DNA of 31,428 bases, taken from NCBI GenBank assembly GCA_905208455.1, contig CAJLPK010000012.1:1-31428 (forward strand), read 5' to 3'. Source of the DNA: an uncultured Bacillota bacterium. Its GTDB lineage: Bacteria; Bacillota; Clostridia; Christensenellales; QAND01. A model generated the notes under the pieces. It saw nothing but the letters and a program-made list of their open reading frames with translations. It did no database searches and was not told where the DNA came from. The position numbers were made by a program, and so were the translations under genes. This document shows, piece after piece, positions 1 to 7,215 of this stretch (the first letter of the stretch is position 1; the number at the start of each line of letters is the position of its first letter).

Positions 1-1393
1 CCAGCGGCGCCTGATACTTTGCCGCAAACCGTCCCATCTGCTCCAGCTGTGTCTGCGTGGCAGGCGAAAACACCGTCATATTCGGCATGTTCATCAACAT
101 GGCAATGTCAAATACGCCCTGATGGGTATCTCCGTCCTCCCCTACCAGGCCGGCACGGTCGATACACAGCGTAACGCCCAGCTTTTGCAGGCATACGTCG
201 TGGATTAGCTGGTCATAGCTTCTTTGCAAAAAGGTAGAGTACACCGCAAAAAACGGATGTACGCCGCCCCGTGCCAGGCCGGCCGCCATGGTAACAGCAT
301 GCTCTTCGGCAATGCCAACATCGAAAAACCGGTTGGGGAATCGCTTGCCAAACGCCTCCAGCCCGGTTCCGCTCGGCATAGCCGCCGTGATCGCAGCCAG
401 ATACGGCATCTGCTCGGCCAGGCTTTCCAGCGTCTGCCCTACCAGGGACGAATTGGATGTCTTTTTTCCCGGCGCAGGCGTTTCAATCTGATACGGCGCT
501 ACCCCATGATATTTTTCAGGATTCGCCTCTGCCGGCGTATACCCCTTGCCCTTTTGCGTAATGACATGCAGAAAACACGGCTGTTTCAGCGTTTTTGCAT
601 GGTCAAATAGATCGCAGAGCTTTTTGATGTCATGCCCGTCTATCGGCCCAATGTAGGTAAAGCCCAGATCTTCAAAGATCACATTGGGCAATACGAAATA
701 TTTGATTCTATTTTTTAGCCGTTCCATACCGCGCGCCATCCTCGGGCCGATCTTTGGAATGGCCGTTACCGCTTTTTGTACCCGCTTTTTGAAGCTGCGG
801 TAATGCCTGCCGGTCCTCAGCCTGCTCAAGTATTGGCTTACGCCGCCTACACTGCGCGCAATGGACATGCGATTGTCATTCAAAATAACGATAAAAGGGG
901 TCTGAATCTGCCCCCCATCGTCCAGCGCTTCATAGCACATGCCGCCGGATAGCGCGCCGTCGCCTACCACGGACACCACGTGATGGTGCTGCCCCCTAAT
1001 GTCGCGGGCGCGGGCCAGCCCCAGCCCTGCGGACAACGAAGTGGAAGCATGGCCTGCATCAAACGCATCATATTCGCTTTCTGCGGTTCTTGGAAACCCT
1101 GCAATGCCGTCTTTTTTTCTAAGAGTGGAAAATTGTTTATATCTGCCGGTCAGAATCTTATAGGCATAGCTCTGATGCCCAACATCAAATACGATCTTAT
1201 CCTCCGGCACGTGAAAGCTGCATAACAAAGCGACCGTCAATTCTACTACCCCTAAATTGCTAGAAAGATGGCCGCCGTTTTTCAGCGTTGTATCAATAAT
1301 CAGTGTCCTTAGCTCCTGGCAAAGCTGGGCAAGCTGCTGATCTGAAAGAGAGCGGATCTGGTTGACGGATTCTATGGTATCCAAAATTTTCAT
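1..1393 (-). CDS. dxs: 1-deoxy-D-xylulose-5-phosphate synthase, 3' part cut by window edge
   Basis: The product condenses pyruvate and glyceraldehyde 3-phosphate using thiamine diphosphate, the first step of the non-mevalonate isoprenoid pathway in the cytosol. About 464 codons are present; the C-terminal transketolase domain runs off the left edge. Visible motifs on the minus strand are the diphosphate-binding GDGALSGGM with a following NDN, and the catalytic glutamate in GIAEEHAVTMAAG. The ATG at 1393 has AAAGGAG eight bases upstream. It starts 13 bases after the oapA stop, so it is probably co-transcribed with OLE RNA and oapA. Its substrate pathway also feeds IspA, encoded just upstream, which fits an isoprenoid operon. 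The identification is secure; only the C-terminal part is unseen. Confidence 0.97.
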   Translation of the reverse strand, partial: MKILDTIESVNQIRSLSDQQLAQLCQELRTLIIDTTLKNGGHLSSNLGVVELTVALLCSFHVPEDKIVFDVGHQSYAYKILTGRYKQFSTLRKKDGIAGFPRTAESEYDAFDAGHASTSLSAGLGLARARDIRGQHHHVVSVVGDGALSGGMCYEALDDGGQIQTPFIVILNDNRMSIARSVGGVSQYLSRLRTGRHYRSFKKRVQKAVTAIPKIGPRMARGMERLKNRIKYFVLPNVIFEDLGFTYIGPIDGHDIKKLCDLFDHAKTLKQPCFLHVITQKGKGYTPAEANPEKYHGVAPYQIETPAPGKKTSNSSLVGQTLESLAEQMPYLAAITAAMPSGTGLEAFGKRFPNRFFDVGIAEEHAVTMAAGLARGGVHPFFAVYSTFLQRSYDQLIHDVCLQKLGVTLCIDRAGLVGEDGDTHQGVFDIAMLMNMPNMTVFSPATQTQLEQMGRFAAKYQAPL

Positions 1394-1406
1394 GGCACGC
1401 TCTCCT

Positions 1407-1973
1407 TTACTTTCTTATGAATACAGCCAATATCCTGCCAATGATCTCCACGATCTGCTTGCTTTGATTAATCGCTACGCCTTTCCCCAGCGCCTTTAAG
1501 GATACCGTCAACGCAGAGATGACCGCGCTTGTCGCGACCGACCAAAAGGCGGCCGGCAAAAATCCAAACTGGGCTGTGGCCAGCGCCGCCAGCGCCGCCC
1601 CGGCTGTGCCGGATACTACGCCGCAGATATCGCCTACCACATCGTTGCAGAAATTTGAAAACTTCTCTGCATGCTTTAAGACCAGTAGGCTGTTTTTCGC
1701 CCCTTTTACCTTTTTGCTCGCCATGGCCACAAACGGCGCTTGGGAGGCGCTTGTCACCGCGACGCCCAGCATATCAAATACCACGCCCAGCAAAATCAGC
1801 ACGACCAATACAGAAAGCGCTACCCAAAACGTAGCGCCTTCGATCATCGTACTGGAAACGTACGTCATGGCTGCTGATAAAGTCAGTGTCAAACAAAATG
1901 TAATCAAGGCCCAGCGTACCGGCAGGCTTGTTTTTTTCTTTTTTGCCGGGGCCTTCTCGTTTTTTAATCTCAA
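1407..1973 (-). CDS. oapA: OapA, OLE RNA-associated membrane protein
   Basis: This is a small integral membrane protein of about 188 residues: a short lysine-rich N terminus, two hydrophobic segments near residues 18-70, a loop rich in Lys/Ser/Asn, two more hydrophobic stretches near 122-160, and a basic end. The loop holds a D-x3-D motif (CNDVVGDIC, near residues 111-115), a feature I recall as conserved in OapA. Family knowledge: OapA binds OLE RNA and takes it to the membrane, and homologues are often labelled CorB-like Mg/Co transporters. Its position directly after OLE RNA and before dxs is diagnostic. The start is uncertain. I chose TTG 1973 because GGGAAGGA lies five bases upstream; an in-frame ATG at 1988 has no Shine-Dalgarno sequence. 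The longer open frame to 2252 would lie inside the RNA and is rejected. Confidence 0.85.
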   Translation of the reverse strand: MRLKNEKAPAKKKKTSLPVRWALITFCLTLTLSAAMTYVSSTMIEGATFWVALSVLVVLILLGVVFDMLGVAVTSASQAPFVAMASKKVKGAKNSLLVLKHAEKFSNFCNDVVGDICGVVSGTAGAALAALATAQFGFLPAAFWSVATSAVISALTVSLKALGKGVAINQSKQIVEIIGRILAVFIRK

Positions 1974-1998
1974 TGGATTCCTTCCCATACAATCAGTG

Positions 1999-2578
1999 CG
2001 GTGGTGGTATACCGAATAAACCTTGCGCCATGAGGTCTGGTTGGATTTCCCCGCTTCGTACCTTCCGTCGCCGAGAAGGCGGTTTCCCTTTGAACAAAAC
2101 GATGTGGCGTTTCCGTTCACACGACCAGATTGCCTGTGAGAGCACACTGTAATCCCCGGTATACCTTGCCAACAGTCTAGGAGCTTTCCTCGGCGGTCGC
2201 CCATGGCCCTATCCTCTTTTGCAGCTACGGTTTCAGAAGGCAATCTTCTCATCCATCCGGCCAGACGGATAAGGCGTTCCTATCATCCACCGCGGCCACG
2301 CAAGGCAGGCTACACTGTACACAGCTGTTTGGCCGCATGACAGGTTCATACCCCGACAAGTAAGGCGTCTGTATACGCGCCCCACCCGAACGGGCCTCCA
2401 CGATTGCCGGGTCGGCTCTCGCATGCCGTTGCAAGTCGCCCGACAATCTTAACCCCCAGCATCAGCCCCAATCTGGGCGAAAGAAGCCAACACCAGAGAC
2501 TTCATCGATGTGCCATTGACGGATTTTTAGCCCCGCCTTCAGGCTCATAGGTAACCGACTAGAATACTGCACCACCGG
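1999..2578 (-). ncRNA. ole: OLE RNA (ornate, large, extremophilic RNA)
   Basis: This is the only long gap without a gene in the window. On the minus strand it is a structured, G-rich transcript of about 580 bases. The two ends pair perfectly: CGGUGGUG (2577-2570) with CACCACCG (2006-1999). An internal 10-bp stem with one G-U pair joins 2448-2439 to 2411-2402 and encloses a smaller CUUGC/GCGAG hairpin. Known biology: OLE RNA is about 600 nt, occurs in Firmicutes between ispA and oapA/dxs, and forms a membrane-bound ribonucleoprotein with OapA (plus OapB and OapC encoded elsewhere) needed for tolerance of ethanol, cold and magnesium stress. Length, location, end-to-end stem and neighbours all match. 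I could not run the Rfam OLE covariance model. Exact ends are inferred from the pairing and the promoter. Confidence 0.92.
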
Positions 2579-2584
2579 AATTGT

Positions 2585-2614
2585 ATTATATCAAGCAAAA
2601 AGCCCTGCGTGCAA
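2585..2614 (-). promoter_or_regulatory. Sigma-A type promoter of OLE RNA-oapA-dxs
   Basis: A perfect TATAAT lies at 2590-2585 on the minus strand, with a weak -35 TTGCAC at 2614-2609 and an 18-base spacer. Seven bases downstream of the -10 box brings the start to about 2578, precisely the 5' end of the OLE closing stem. The -35 box lies inside the terminator hairpin that ends the ispA unit. Confidence 0.7.
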
Positions 2615-2634
2615 ATGCTTTTTTTGCGCAGGGC
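2597..2634 (-). terminator. Rho-independent terminator between ispA and OLE RNA
   Basis: The minus strand reads GCCCTGCG (2634-2627), a loop of about 17 bases that can partly extend the stem (CAAA/TTTG), CGCAGGGC (2609-2602) and then five T residues (2601-2597). The T run follows only in the minus direction, so it would end the asp23-to-ispA transcript just before the OLE promoter. Confidence 0.75.
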
Positions 2635-2687
2635 CCTGTCTCTGTGACCTTAAGGTTACAGCTATGTTTTTAACAGGATAAAACCCA

Positions 2688-3563
2688 TCATTTTCTCCGT
2701 TTTACTGCTTTTTGCGCCGTAATACTCAAAAATTCCGCCTTTCTCTTCAGGCCCGCCAAGGCCTGCCGGGCCTGTTCGGCGGCCTGCTCCGCCATCCGCT
2801 GCGCCGCTTCCAGCCCATATAAGCTCACATAAGTGAGCTTTTGTTCCTTTTCATCCTTTCCCGGCGTTTTTCCCAATTCCTCTGCCGTGGAGGTAACGTC
2901 GAGAATATCATCTGCAATCTGAAAAGCAAGCCCAAGCGCTTTGGCATACCCCGTTATGGCTTCTATTTCCTGCGCCTTTGCACCCGCTATATGCGCCCCT
3001 GCCAAACAGGCGGCTAATATCAATGCGCCTGTCTTTTCCGCATGGATCTGCCGCAGCGTTTCGGCAGAAACAGCTCGCCCGGCGGCCTGCATATCCCGTA
3101 CCTGGCCGGATACCATCCCCATGGTTCCTGCCCCCTGGGCCACAGCGCGCATCGCCCTCCATGCATTTTCGCTGTACGCCCGGCTCAGCATCGTCTCATA
3201 GGCCAGGCTTTGAAGCCCGTCTCCTGACAGCACCGCCATCGCTTCGCCAAACACCTTATGATTGGTCGGCTTGCCCCGCCGCAAATCATCATCGTCCATG
3301 CACGGCAGGTCATCATGGATTAGTGAATACGCATGGATCATTTCCACCGCAGCGGCAAACGGCGCCGCCTCTTCCACATTGCCTCCCAAAAAATCGCAGC
3401 AGGCCAGCGTTAGGACAGGGCGCAGGCGTTTTCCCCCCGCCAGCAGGCTGTATGCCATGCCCTCCTTCAGCGGCTCCAGCCGCCCCTCCAGCGCCTCGGA
3501 CAAAACGGGCTCTACCAGGGATAGATACGCATCATACTGTGCTTGATATGCCTCAGGCTTCAA
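2688..3563 (-). CDS. ispA: Geranyl/farnesyl diphosphate synthase (polyprenyl synthetase)
   Basis: The cytosolic enzyme joins isopentenyl diphosphate to allylic diphosphates to make geranyl or farnesyl diphosphate, feeding undecaprenyl phosphate and quinone synthesis. At 291 residues it has the family's usual length. The first aspartate-rich motif DDLPCMDDDDLRRG is at residues 84-97 and the second, FQIADDILD, at about 214-222; both bind Mg-diphosphate. GGKRLRP near residue 43 binds isopentenyl diphosphate. The start codon is TTG at 3563, preceded by AAGGAAA-type purines and overlapping the xseB stop by 11 bases, so translation is probably coupled. A terminator follows, then OLE RNA, oapA and dxs, matching the known OLE neighbourhood. 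The C-terminal end is lysine/arginine rich. Confidence 0.96.
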   Translation of the reverse strand: MKPEAYQAQYDAYLSLVEPVLSEALEGRLEPLKEGMAYSLLAGGKRLRPVLTLACCDFLGGNVEEAAPFAAAVEMIHAYSLIHDDLPCMDDDDLRRGKPTNHKVFGEAMAVLSGDGLQSLAYETMLSRAYSENAWRAMRAVAQGAGTMGMVSGQVRDMQAAGRAVSAETLRQIHAEKTGALILAACLAGAHIAGAKAQEIEAITGYAKALGLAFQIADDILDVTSTAEELGKTPGKDEKEQKLTYVSLYGLEAAQRMAEQAAEQARQALAGLKRKAEFLSITAQKAVKRRK

Positions 3564-3768
3564 TTTCTATTTCCTTTCCTTCCTGTATCTTTGCGATTCT
3601 AGCCCTATATCCATTGAGCTTTTCCTGGCAAAAGGCCGCCAATTCGCTGCTCTTTTCATAGTATTCCATCATCTTGTCTATGGACAGGCCCGGTGTTTCC
3701 ATTTCCTGGGCCATAGTTTCCAGTTCCGTCATTGCCTGTTCCAGTGTTAATTGCCTTTTTGCGGGCAT
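3553..3768 (-). CDS. xseB: Exodeoxyribonuclease VII small subunit
   Basis: The 71-residue helical protein is the small subunit that binds several-fold to XseA to form exonuclease VII, which degrades single-stranded DNA from both ends in the cytosol. The sequence has the family core TLEQAMTELETMAQEME followed by a second helix ending in the acidic EIEIEA. The start at ATG 3768 is chosen because AAAGGAGG lies seven bases upstream; an upstream start at 3795 would add nine residues with no ribosome site. It overlaps the end of xseA by 22 bases and the start of ispA by 11, so the three are translationally linked. Confidence 0.95.
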   Translation of the reverse strand: MPAKRQLTLEQAMTELETMAQEMETPGLSIDKMMEYYEKSSELAAFCQEKLNGYRARIAKIQEGKEIEIEA

Positions 3769-4991
3769 TGGCTTTCCTCCTTTGTGTCTTTCCAAACAGC
3801 CTGTGCAGTGCCGTCTGCAAATATTACGGTAAACATTTCATTTTTTTTGCTCTGTTGTTTGCTTGTCAAAAGCGCGCCTGCCTGATCCCGCAGGATCACA
3901 TATCCTTTCTTCAGTGCGTGCTGCGGACTCAGCGCTTCTGTACGCGCTGTCAACGCCTTCCATGCCTGTTCTTGCCTGTCCAAGGCTTGCAGCGCATGCA
4001 GCTCTGCTTGCTTTTTCATCTGCTGCACCTGCTGCGTCCATTGGTCCATCCGCATTTCCATCTGAACCATCGGCCCGCTCCGCCGCAGAAGGCTGAGCCG
4101 GCTCTCGCTTGTATGCAGCGCCTGCTCTATCCTCTTTGCCATGGACTCCCTGAGAAAATCAATGGTCTGCCGCCAGCCGTCCACATGGGGCACCGCCAGC
4201 TCCGCCGCGGCTGAGGGTGTAGGGGCACGCAGATCCGCTGCATAGTCCACCATGGTCGTATCGGTTTCATGCCCTACACAGCTTACCACCGGGATTTTGC
4301 ATGCATATACGGCCCTGGCCAGGCACTCTTCGTTAAACGCCCATAGATCCTCCAGGCTGCCACCGCCCCTGCCTATGAGGATCACATCGATCCCCTCTAT
4401 ACGCTGCAGGGTCTCCAACGCCTCTACCATTTCCTCTGCAGCGCCGTCTCCTTGTACCCGGCAAGGCGCCAATAGAATATCCACACCCGGATTACGCCGC
4501 GTAGAAACATTGATAATGTCCCGGATGACCGCTCCTGTTGGCGAGGTAATAACGCCGACCCTTCGAGGAAATCTGGCTAACGGCTTTTTATGGCTGGCGT
4601 CAAACAGTCCCTCTGCAGCCAGCTTTGCCTTCAGCGCTTCGTATTTTTCATACAGCATCCCTAAGCCCGCATTGGCCATGGTCTGCGCATAGAGCTGAAA
4701 AGCGCCGTCCCGCAAATATAGGTTGGCGCCCCCGCCGATGATCACCTTCATCCCATCTGCCGGACGGAAGCTTAAGTTGCGGTTGTATTGCCGGAACATC
4801 ACACAGCGCACAGAGGACTGCGCATCCTTCAGCGTGAAATACCAGTGCCCGGAGGAATGTGCCTTAAAATTGGAAAGCTCTCCTTCCACCAGCAGGCCCT
4901 GCAGCATTTCATCCCCCGCAATCAGTCGGCCCGCATACTCGTTAAGCTGCGTTACGCTGATCGTCATCATATTCAGCAATTCTTTTAGCAT
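3747..4991 (-). CDS. xseA: Exodeoxyribonuclease VII large subunit
   Basis: This is the catalytic subunit of exonuclease VII, a nuclease for single-stranded DNA in repair and recombination. The 414-residue protein has an N-terminal OB fold (SVTQLNEYAG, then VEGELSNFKAHSSGHWYFTL), the nuclease core with GVITSPTGAVIRDI, IGRGGGSLEDLWAFNEE and VGHETDTT, and ADLRAPTPSAAAEL, followed by a coiled-coil region and the closing LSPQHALKKGY element. It is slightly shorter than the B. subtilis protein (about 450). ATG 4991 is chosen because AAAGGAGG is four bases upstream; the longer open frame to 5480 runs across the upstream gene and is a shadow. The TsaD-like stop overlaps this start by seven bases. Confidence 0.96.
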   Translation of the reverse strand: MLKELLNMMTISVTQLNEYAGRLIAGDEMLQGLLVEGELSNFKAHSSGHWYFTLKDAQSSVRCVMFRQYNRNLSFRPADGMKVIIGGGANLYLRDGAFQLYAQTMANAGLGMLYEKYEALKAKLAAEGLFDASHKKPLARFPRRVGVITSPTGAVIRDIINVSTRRNPGVDILLAPCRVQGDGAAEEMVEALETLQRIEGIDVILIGRGGGSLEDLWAFNEECLARAVYACKIPVVSCVGHETDTTMVDYAADLRAPTPSAAAELAVPHVDGWRQTIDFLRESMAKRIEQALHTSESRLSLLRRSGPMVQMEMRMDQWTQQVQQMKKQAELHALQALDRQEQAWKALTARTEALSPQHALKKGYVILRDQAGALLTSKQQSKKNEMFTVIFADGTAQAVWKDTKEESQCPQKGN

Positions 4992-5920
4992 CTTGCCTCC
5001 TTTGCCAAAAACGCTGTTCCCACCGCGTTGTCTCCTGCGTACAGCGGGTCGGCAAACGCCACGCTCAATCGCTTCGCCGCTTTGGCGCAGCGCTCCGTAA
5101 CCACCGTCTTTACCAGTTGATTGGCCGATACGCCGCCTGCTACCAATACATACTCCAATCCCGTTTCTTGATAGGCCCGCACGATGGCCTTGGACAATGC
5201 AAGGCCCAGCGATACAAACACGCCCCTTGCGATTTCCTCCTTGGAAACGCCCTTTTCGATGGCCTGCTTTGTCTGTGTCTCGGCGCCGGAAAAGAATAGA
5301 TCCATGCCCTTTACCGTCACGGTAAAGGGGGCCGCTGTTTCCGTCTGCGCTGCCAACATTTCCAACGCTCGGCCCGCCGGAAAATCCAAGCTGAGTTTGA
5401 CCCCGGTACGGTCTATCCATTGGCCGGCTGCAATGTCCTGCGTGGCCCCCAAAATTTCTGCCGTATAGCCCTGTCGGCAAATCCTCAAAAGCTCTGTGGT
5501 TCCGCCGGACAGGTGTACGCCTATGTATTCTTCCGGCATCTGCAGGCCGATTTCAGCCGCCCGAATATGTCCCTGCTGATGTGAAAAATATCCGATCGGC
5601 ACGCCCACAGCGCTGGCTATGCTGTCCGCAACCGCCTTTCCTGCCAAAAAAACGGGCATATAGGACCCCTCCGCCTTCCGGGGCTGCGTGCTGACGCCAA
5701 CACCTGCCAGCATGCTCCCTTCGGCAGCCTCAAACGCGCGGCGCATCAATTCCGGAATTTGCCGTATATGACAAAACACAGCGTCGCTCTGCCGAAGGCC
5801 CAGCGCACCGTGTTCTACTGGCAATGGTTGTCGACCATGATACAGCACCTGCCCATTCTCCCCGACAAGCGCCGCGCTCGTTACATAATTACTGGTATCT
5901 ATCCCCAGCCAAGCTCTCAT
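4985..5920 (-). CDS. TsaD/Kae1-family (Gcp, peptidase M22-like) paralogue
   Basis: The 311-residue ASKHA-fold protein is related to TsaD, which together with TsaB and TsaE adds threonylcarbamoyl to A37 of tRNAs. Visible features are the N-terminal GIDTSNYVTS, the metal-ligand HxxxH in SHQQGHIRAA, the nucleotide-binding HLSGGTTELL (true TsaD usually has SGGHT), a DIAAGQWIDRTGV segment, FSGAETQ, AGGVSANQ and the C-terminal GDNAVG that supplies the third metal ligand. Clostridia often carry this paralogue between nusB and xseA in addition to a standard tsaD elsewhere; its role is unclear. It overlaps the nusB stop by four bases (ATGA) and xseA by seven. I would not call it tsaD without seeing whether another copy exists. 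Confidence 0.85.
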   Translation of the reverse strand: MRAWLGIDTSNYVTSAALVGENGQVLYHGRQPLPVEHGALGLRQSDAVFCHIRQIPELMRRAFEAAEGSMLAGVGVSTQPRKAEGSYMPVFLAGKAVADSIASAVGVPIGYFSHQQGHIRAAEIGLQMPEEYIGVHLSGGTTELLRICRQGYTAEILGATQDIAAGQWIDRTGVKLSLDFPAGRALEMLAAQTETAAPFTVTVKGMDLFFSGAETQTKQAIEKGVSKEEIARGVFVSLGLALSKAIVRAYQETGLEYVLVAGGVSANQLVKTVVTERCAKAAKRLSVAFADPLYAGDNAVGTAFLAKEARC

Positions 5921-6342
5921 TGGCCCTTTTCTTCCTCTTCTTTTTTCTTCGCTCTGGAAATGCTTCCCAAAATCCCATTGATAAACTGCTTGCTCTTTGG
6001 TTCGCTGTATTTTTTCGCCAACTCCACCGCCTCATTGATGGCAACGGATTCCGGCACGTCCTCCCTGCACAGCATCTCATAGATGGCCAGCCTTAAAATG
6101 GAAAGATCCACCTTTCCTATCCTGGATAAACGCCAGCCCACAGCATTCTGCTCAATCAGCGTATCCAAGGAGGCCCTCTGTTCCACAGCGCCTTCCGTCA
6201 CCTGCCTTAGGTATTGCATATCCTCCGCATCCAGCGCGGCCGGCTCTATGGTTTCCTGGATCATATCATGGTTCAGTTCTCCGGTCAGCTCATACGCATA
6301 CAGCATACGCATAGCAGCATCCCGGGCTATCTTACGCGACAT
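5917..6342 (-). CDS. nusB: Transcription antitermination factor NusB
   Basis: The 141-residue all-helical protein starts MSRKIARDAAMRMLYAYEL. The family partners NusE (S10) on boxA RNA and promotes antitermination and folding of ribosomal RNA transcripts. The C-terminal half contains AIYEMLCREDVPESVAINEAVELAKKY split over the usual NusB helices and INGILGSI. The ATG at 6342 has GAGGGA about five bases upstream. The stop overlaps the start of the TsaD-like gene as ATGA. The asp23-nusB-xseA-xseB-ispA order is common in Firmicutes. The lysine/glutamate-rich end after ISRAKKKEEEE is typical low-complexity tailing. Confidence 0.96.
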   Translation of the reverse strand: MSRKIARDAAMRMLYAYELTGELNHDMIQETIEPAALDAEDMQYLRQVTEGAVEQRASLDTLIEQNAVGWRLSRIGKVDLSILRLAIYEMLCREDVPESVAINEAVELAKKYSEPKSKQFINGILGSISRAKKKEEEEKGQ

Positions 6343-6363
6343 ACTATCCCTCTACCTCAACAT

Positions 6364-6585
6364 TTATTTGTTATGGGAAAACAGTTCCTGCACCAATCTG
6401 GAAAATTTTTCTCGATTTTCCTTTTTGGAGCCGAAGTACACACCAACCCCCACACAGGCCGCGATGAAAATGGTTCGCAAAATCCCAAATTCCAGCACGA
6501 CCAGCGCCAGGATAAGGCCGATCAATCCCCCTATCCATTTGTCTGCATTTCCTCCGAAAAATGAGGAGAAACGGTTGTTATCCAT
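6364..6585 (-). CDS. DUF2273 small membrane protein
   Basis: The 73-residue protein has two transmembrane helices (about residues 18-34 and 38-52, separated by a short turn), followed by a charged GSKKENREKFSRLVQELF tail. The family (DUF2273) is regularly found beside amaP and asp23 in Firmicutes, and its members are thought to help anchor or organise alkaline-shock proteins at the membrane, though no activity is established. ATG 6585 is chosen for the GGGAGC-type site upstream; the longer open frame to 6726 overlaps amaP out of frame and lacks membrane-protein character in its extra part. nusB follows after 21 bases. Confidence 0.88.
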   Translation of the reverse strand: MDNNRFSSFFGGNADKWIGGLIGLILALVVLEFGILRTIFIAACVGVGVYFGSKKENREKFSRLVQELFSHNK

Positions 6586-6604
6586 ACTTGCTCCCTTTCC
6601 TTGA

Positions 6605-7123
6605 TCAGGCTTTTTTCTCGAAAAGTATCTCCACAGCAGCATCCGTGATGCCGCAGGAAGCCTCCAGCATTTGCTTGATTCTGCCTTGCACAGCGGCGGC
6701 AAGATCCACCAGGTTGCTCTCCACACCGGCCAGCAAGGTCATCAATATCGTAATGCCGACTTCCTTTTGCATCAGTTTGCATTGTGCGCTCTGCACGCCC
6801 TCTACCTGCTTTGCCGTCTGTACACAAAAATCTGCAATGGCCTCCTGGGCAATGCGCACATCCCCCGTCGGCGATACCGATAGGGTCGCCATCTGCTGCG
6901 GCTTTCCGCCATTGTCTCCCAGGCCGATCCACATACAGCGAATGGCCAGCAAACACACACACAGCGCCACCAAAACGACCGCGATCTGTACCCAGAGCAT
7001 ACGCAGCGCAGCCACGACCTCCACCATGGAGACCGCGCCGCATGCCACCAATGCCACGCCTACGCTCAGGCAAATTAAGATCAGCATTGCGAGAATCAGC
7101 AGTAGTCTTTCGCTTGCTTTCAT
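6605..7123 (-). CDS. amaP: Alkaline shock response membrane anchor protein AmaP
   Basis: The 172-residue protein has two N-terminal transmembrane helices (about residues 7-30 and 42-68), ending in the motif MWIGLGDN, then a soluble domain resembling Asp23 (VSPTGDVRIAQEAIADFC, GVESNLVDLAAAVQGRIK). In Staphylococcus, AmaP holds Asp23 at the membrane. It lies downstream of the asp23-family gene and upstream of the DUF2273 gene, the standard trio. ATG 7123 has GGAAGG about ten bases upstream. A hairpin in the gap before it (7172-7202) could reduce read-through from asp23. The function is inferred from the family and context. Confidence 0.9.
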   Translation of the reverse strand: MKASERLLLILAMLILICLSVGVALVACGAVSMVEVVAALRMLWVQIAVVLVALCVCLLAIRCMWIGLGDNGGKPQQMATLSVSPTGDVRIAQEAIADFCVQTAKQVEGVQSAQCKLMQKEVGITILMTLLAGVESNLVDLAAAVQGRIKQMLEASCGITDAAVEILFEKKA

Positions 7124-7171
7124 ACTTTTTGTTCCTTCCTAAGGGCTTGTCCTCTTCTGTGATAAACAACA

Positions 7172-7202
7172 GCTCCCTTGCCGCAATACGTCGTAAGGGA
7201 GC
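7172..7202 (-). terminator. Possible attenuator hairpin between asp23 and amaP
   Basis: GCTCCCTT (7202-7195) pairs perfectly with AAGGGAGC (7179-7172) around a 15-base loop, followed on the minus strand by TGTTGTTTAT rather than a clean T run. It may partly terminate, or act as a processing or stability element so that Asp23 is made in excess over AmaP. The 92-base gap holds nothing else I can name. Confidence 0.4.
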
Positions 7203-7215
7203 CGCCGATACCTGA

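Noticed and set aside
1974..2252. N-terminal extension of the oapA reading frame
   Set aside because: The extra residues come from the 3' part of OLE RNA, lack hydrophobic or conserved character, and better start sites with family-length products lie downstream.
2233..2446. Short minus-strand open frames in the ispA-oapA gap
   Set aside because: They fall inside the structured OLE RNA, have no ribosome sites and no protein-like composition.
4992..5480. Long N-terminal extension of xseA
   Set aside because: It runs out of frame across the TsaD-like gene. A strong AAAGGAGG precedes the start at 4991 and the family-length protein begins there.
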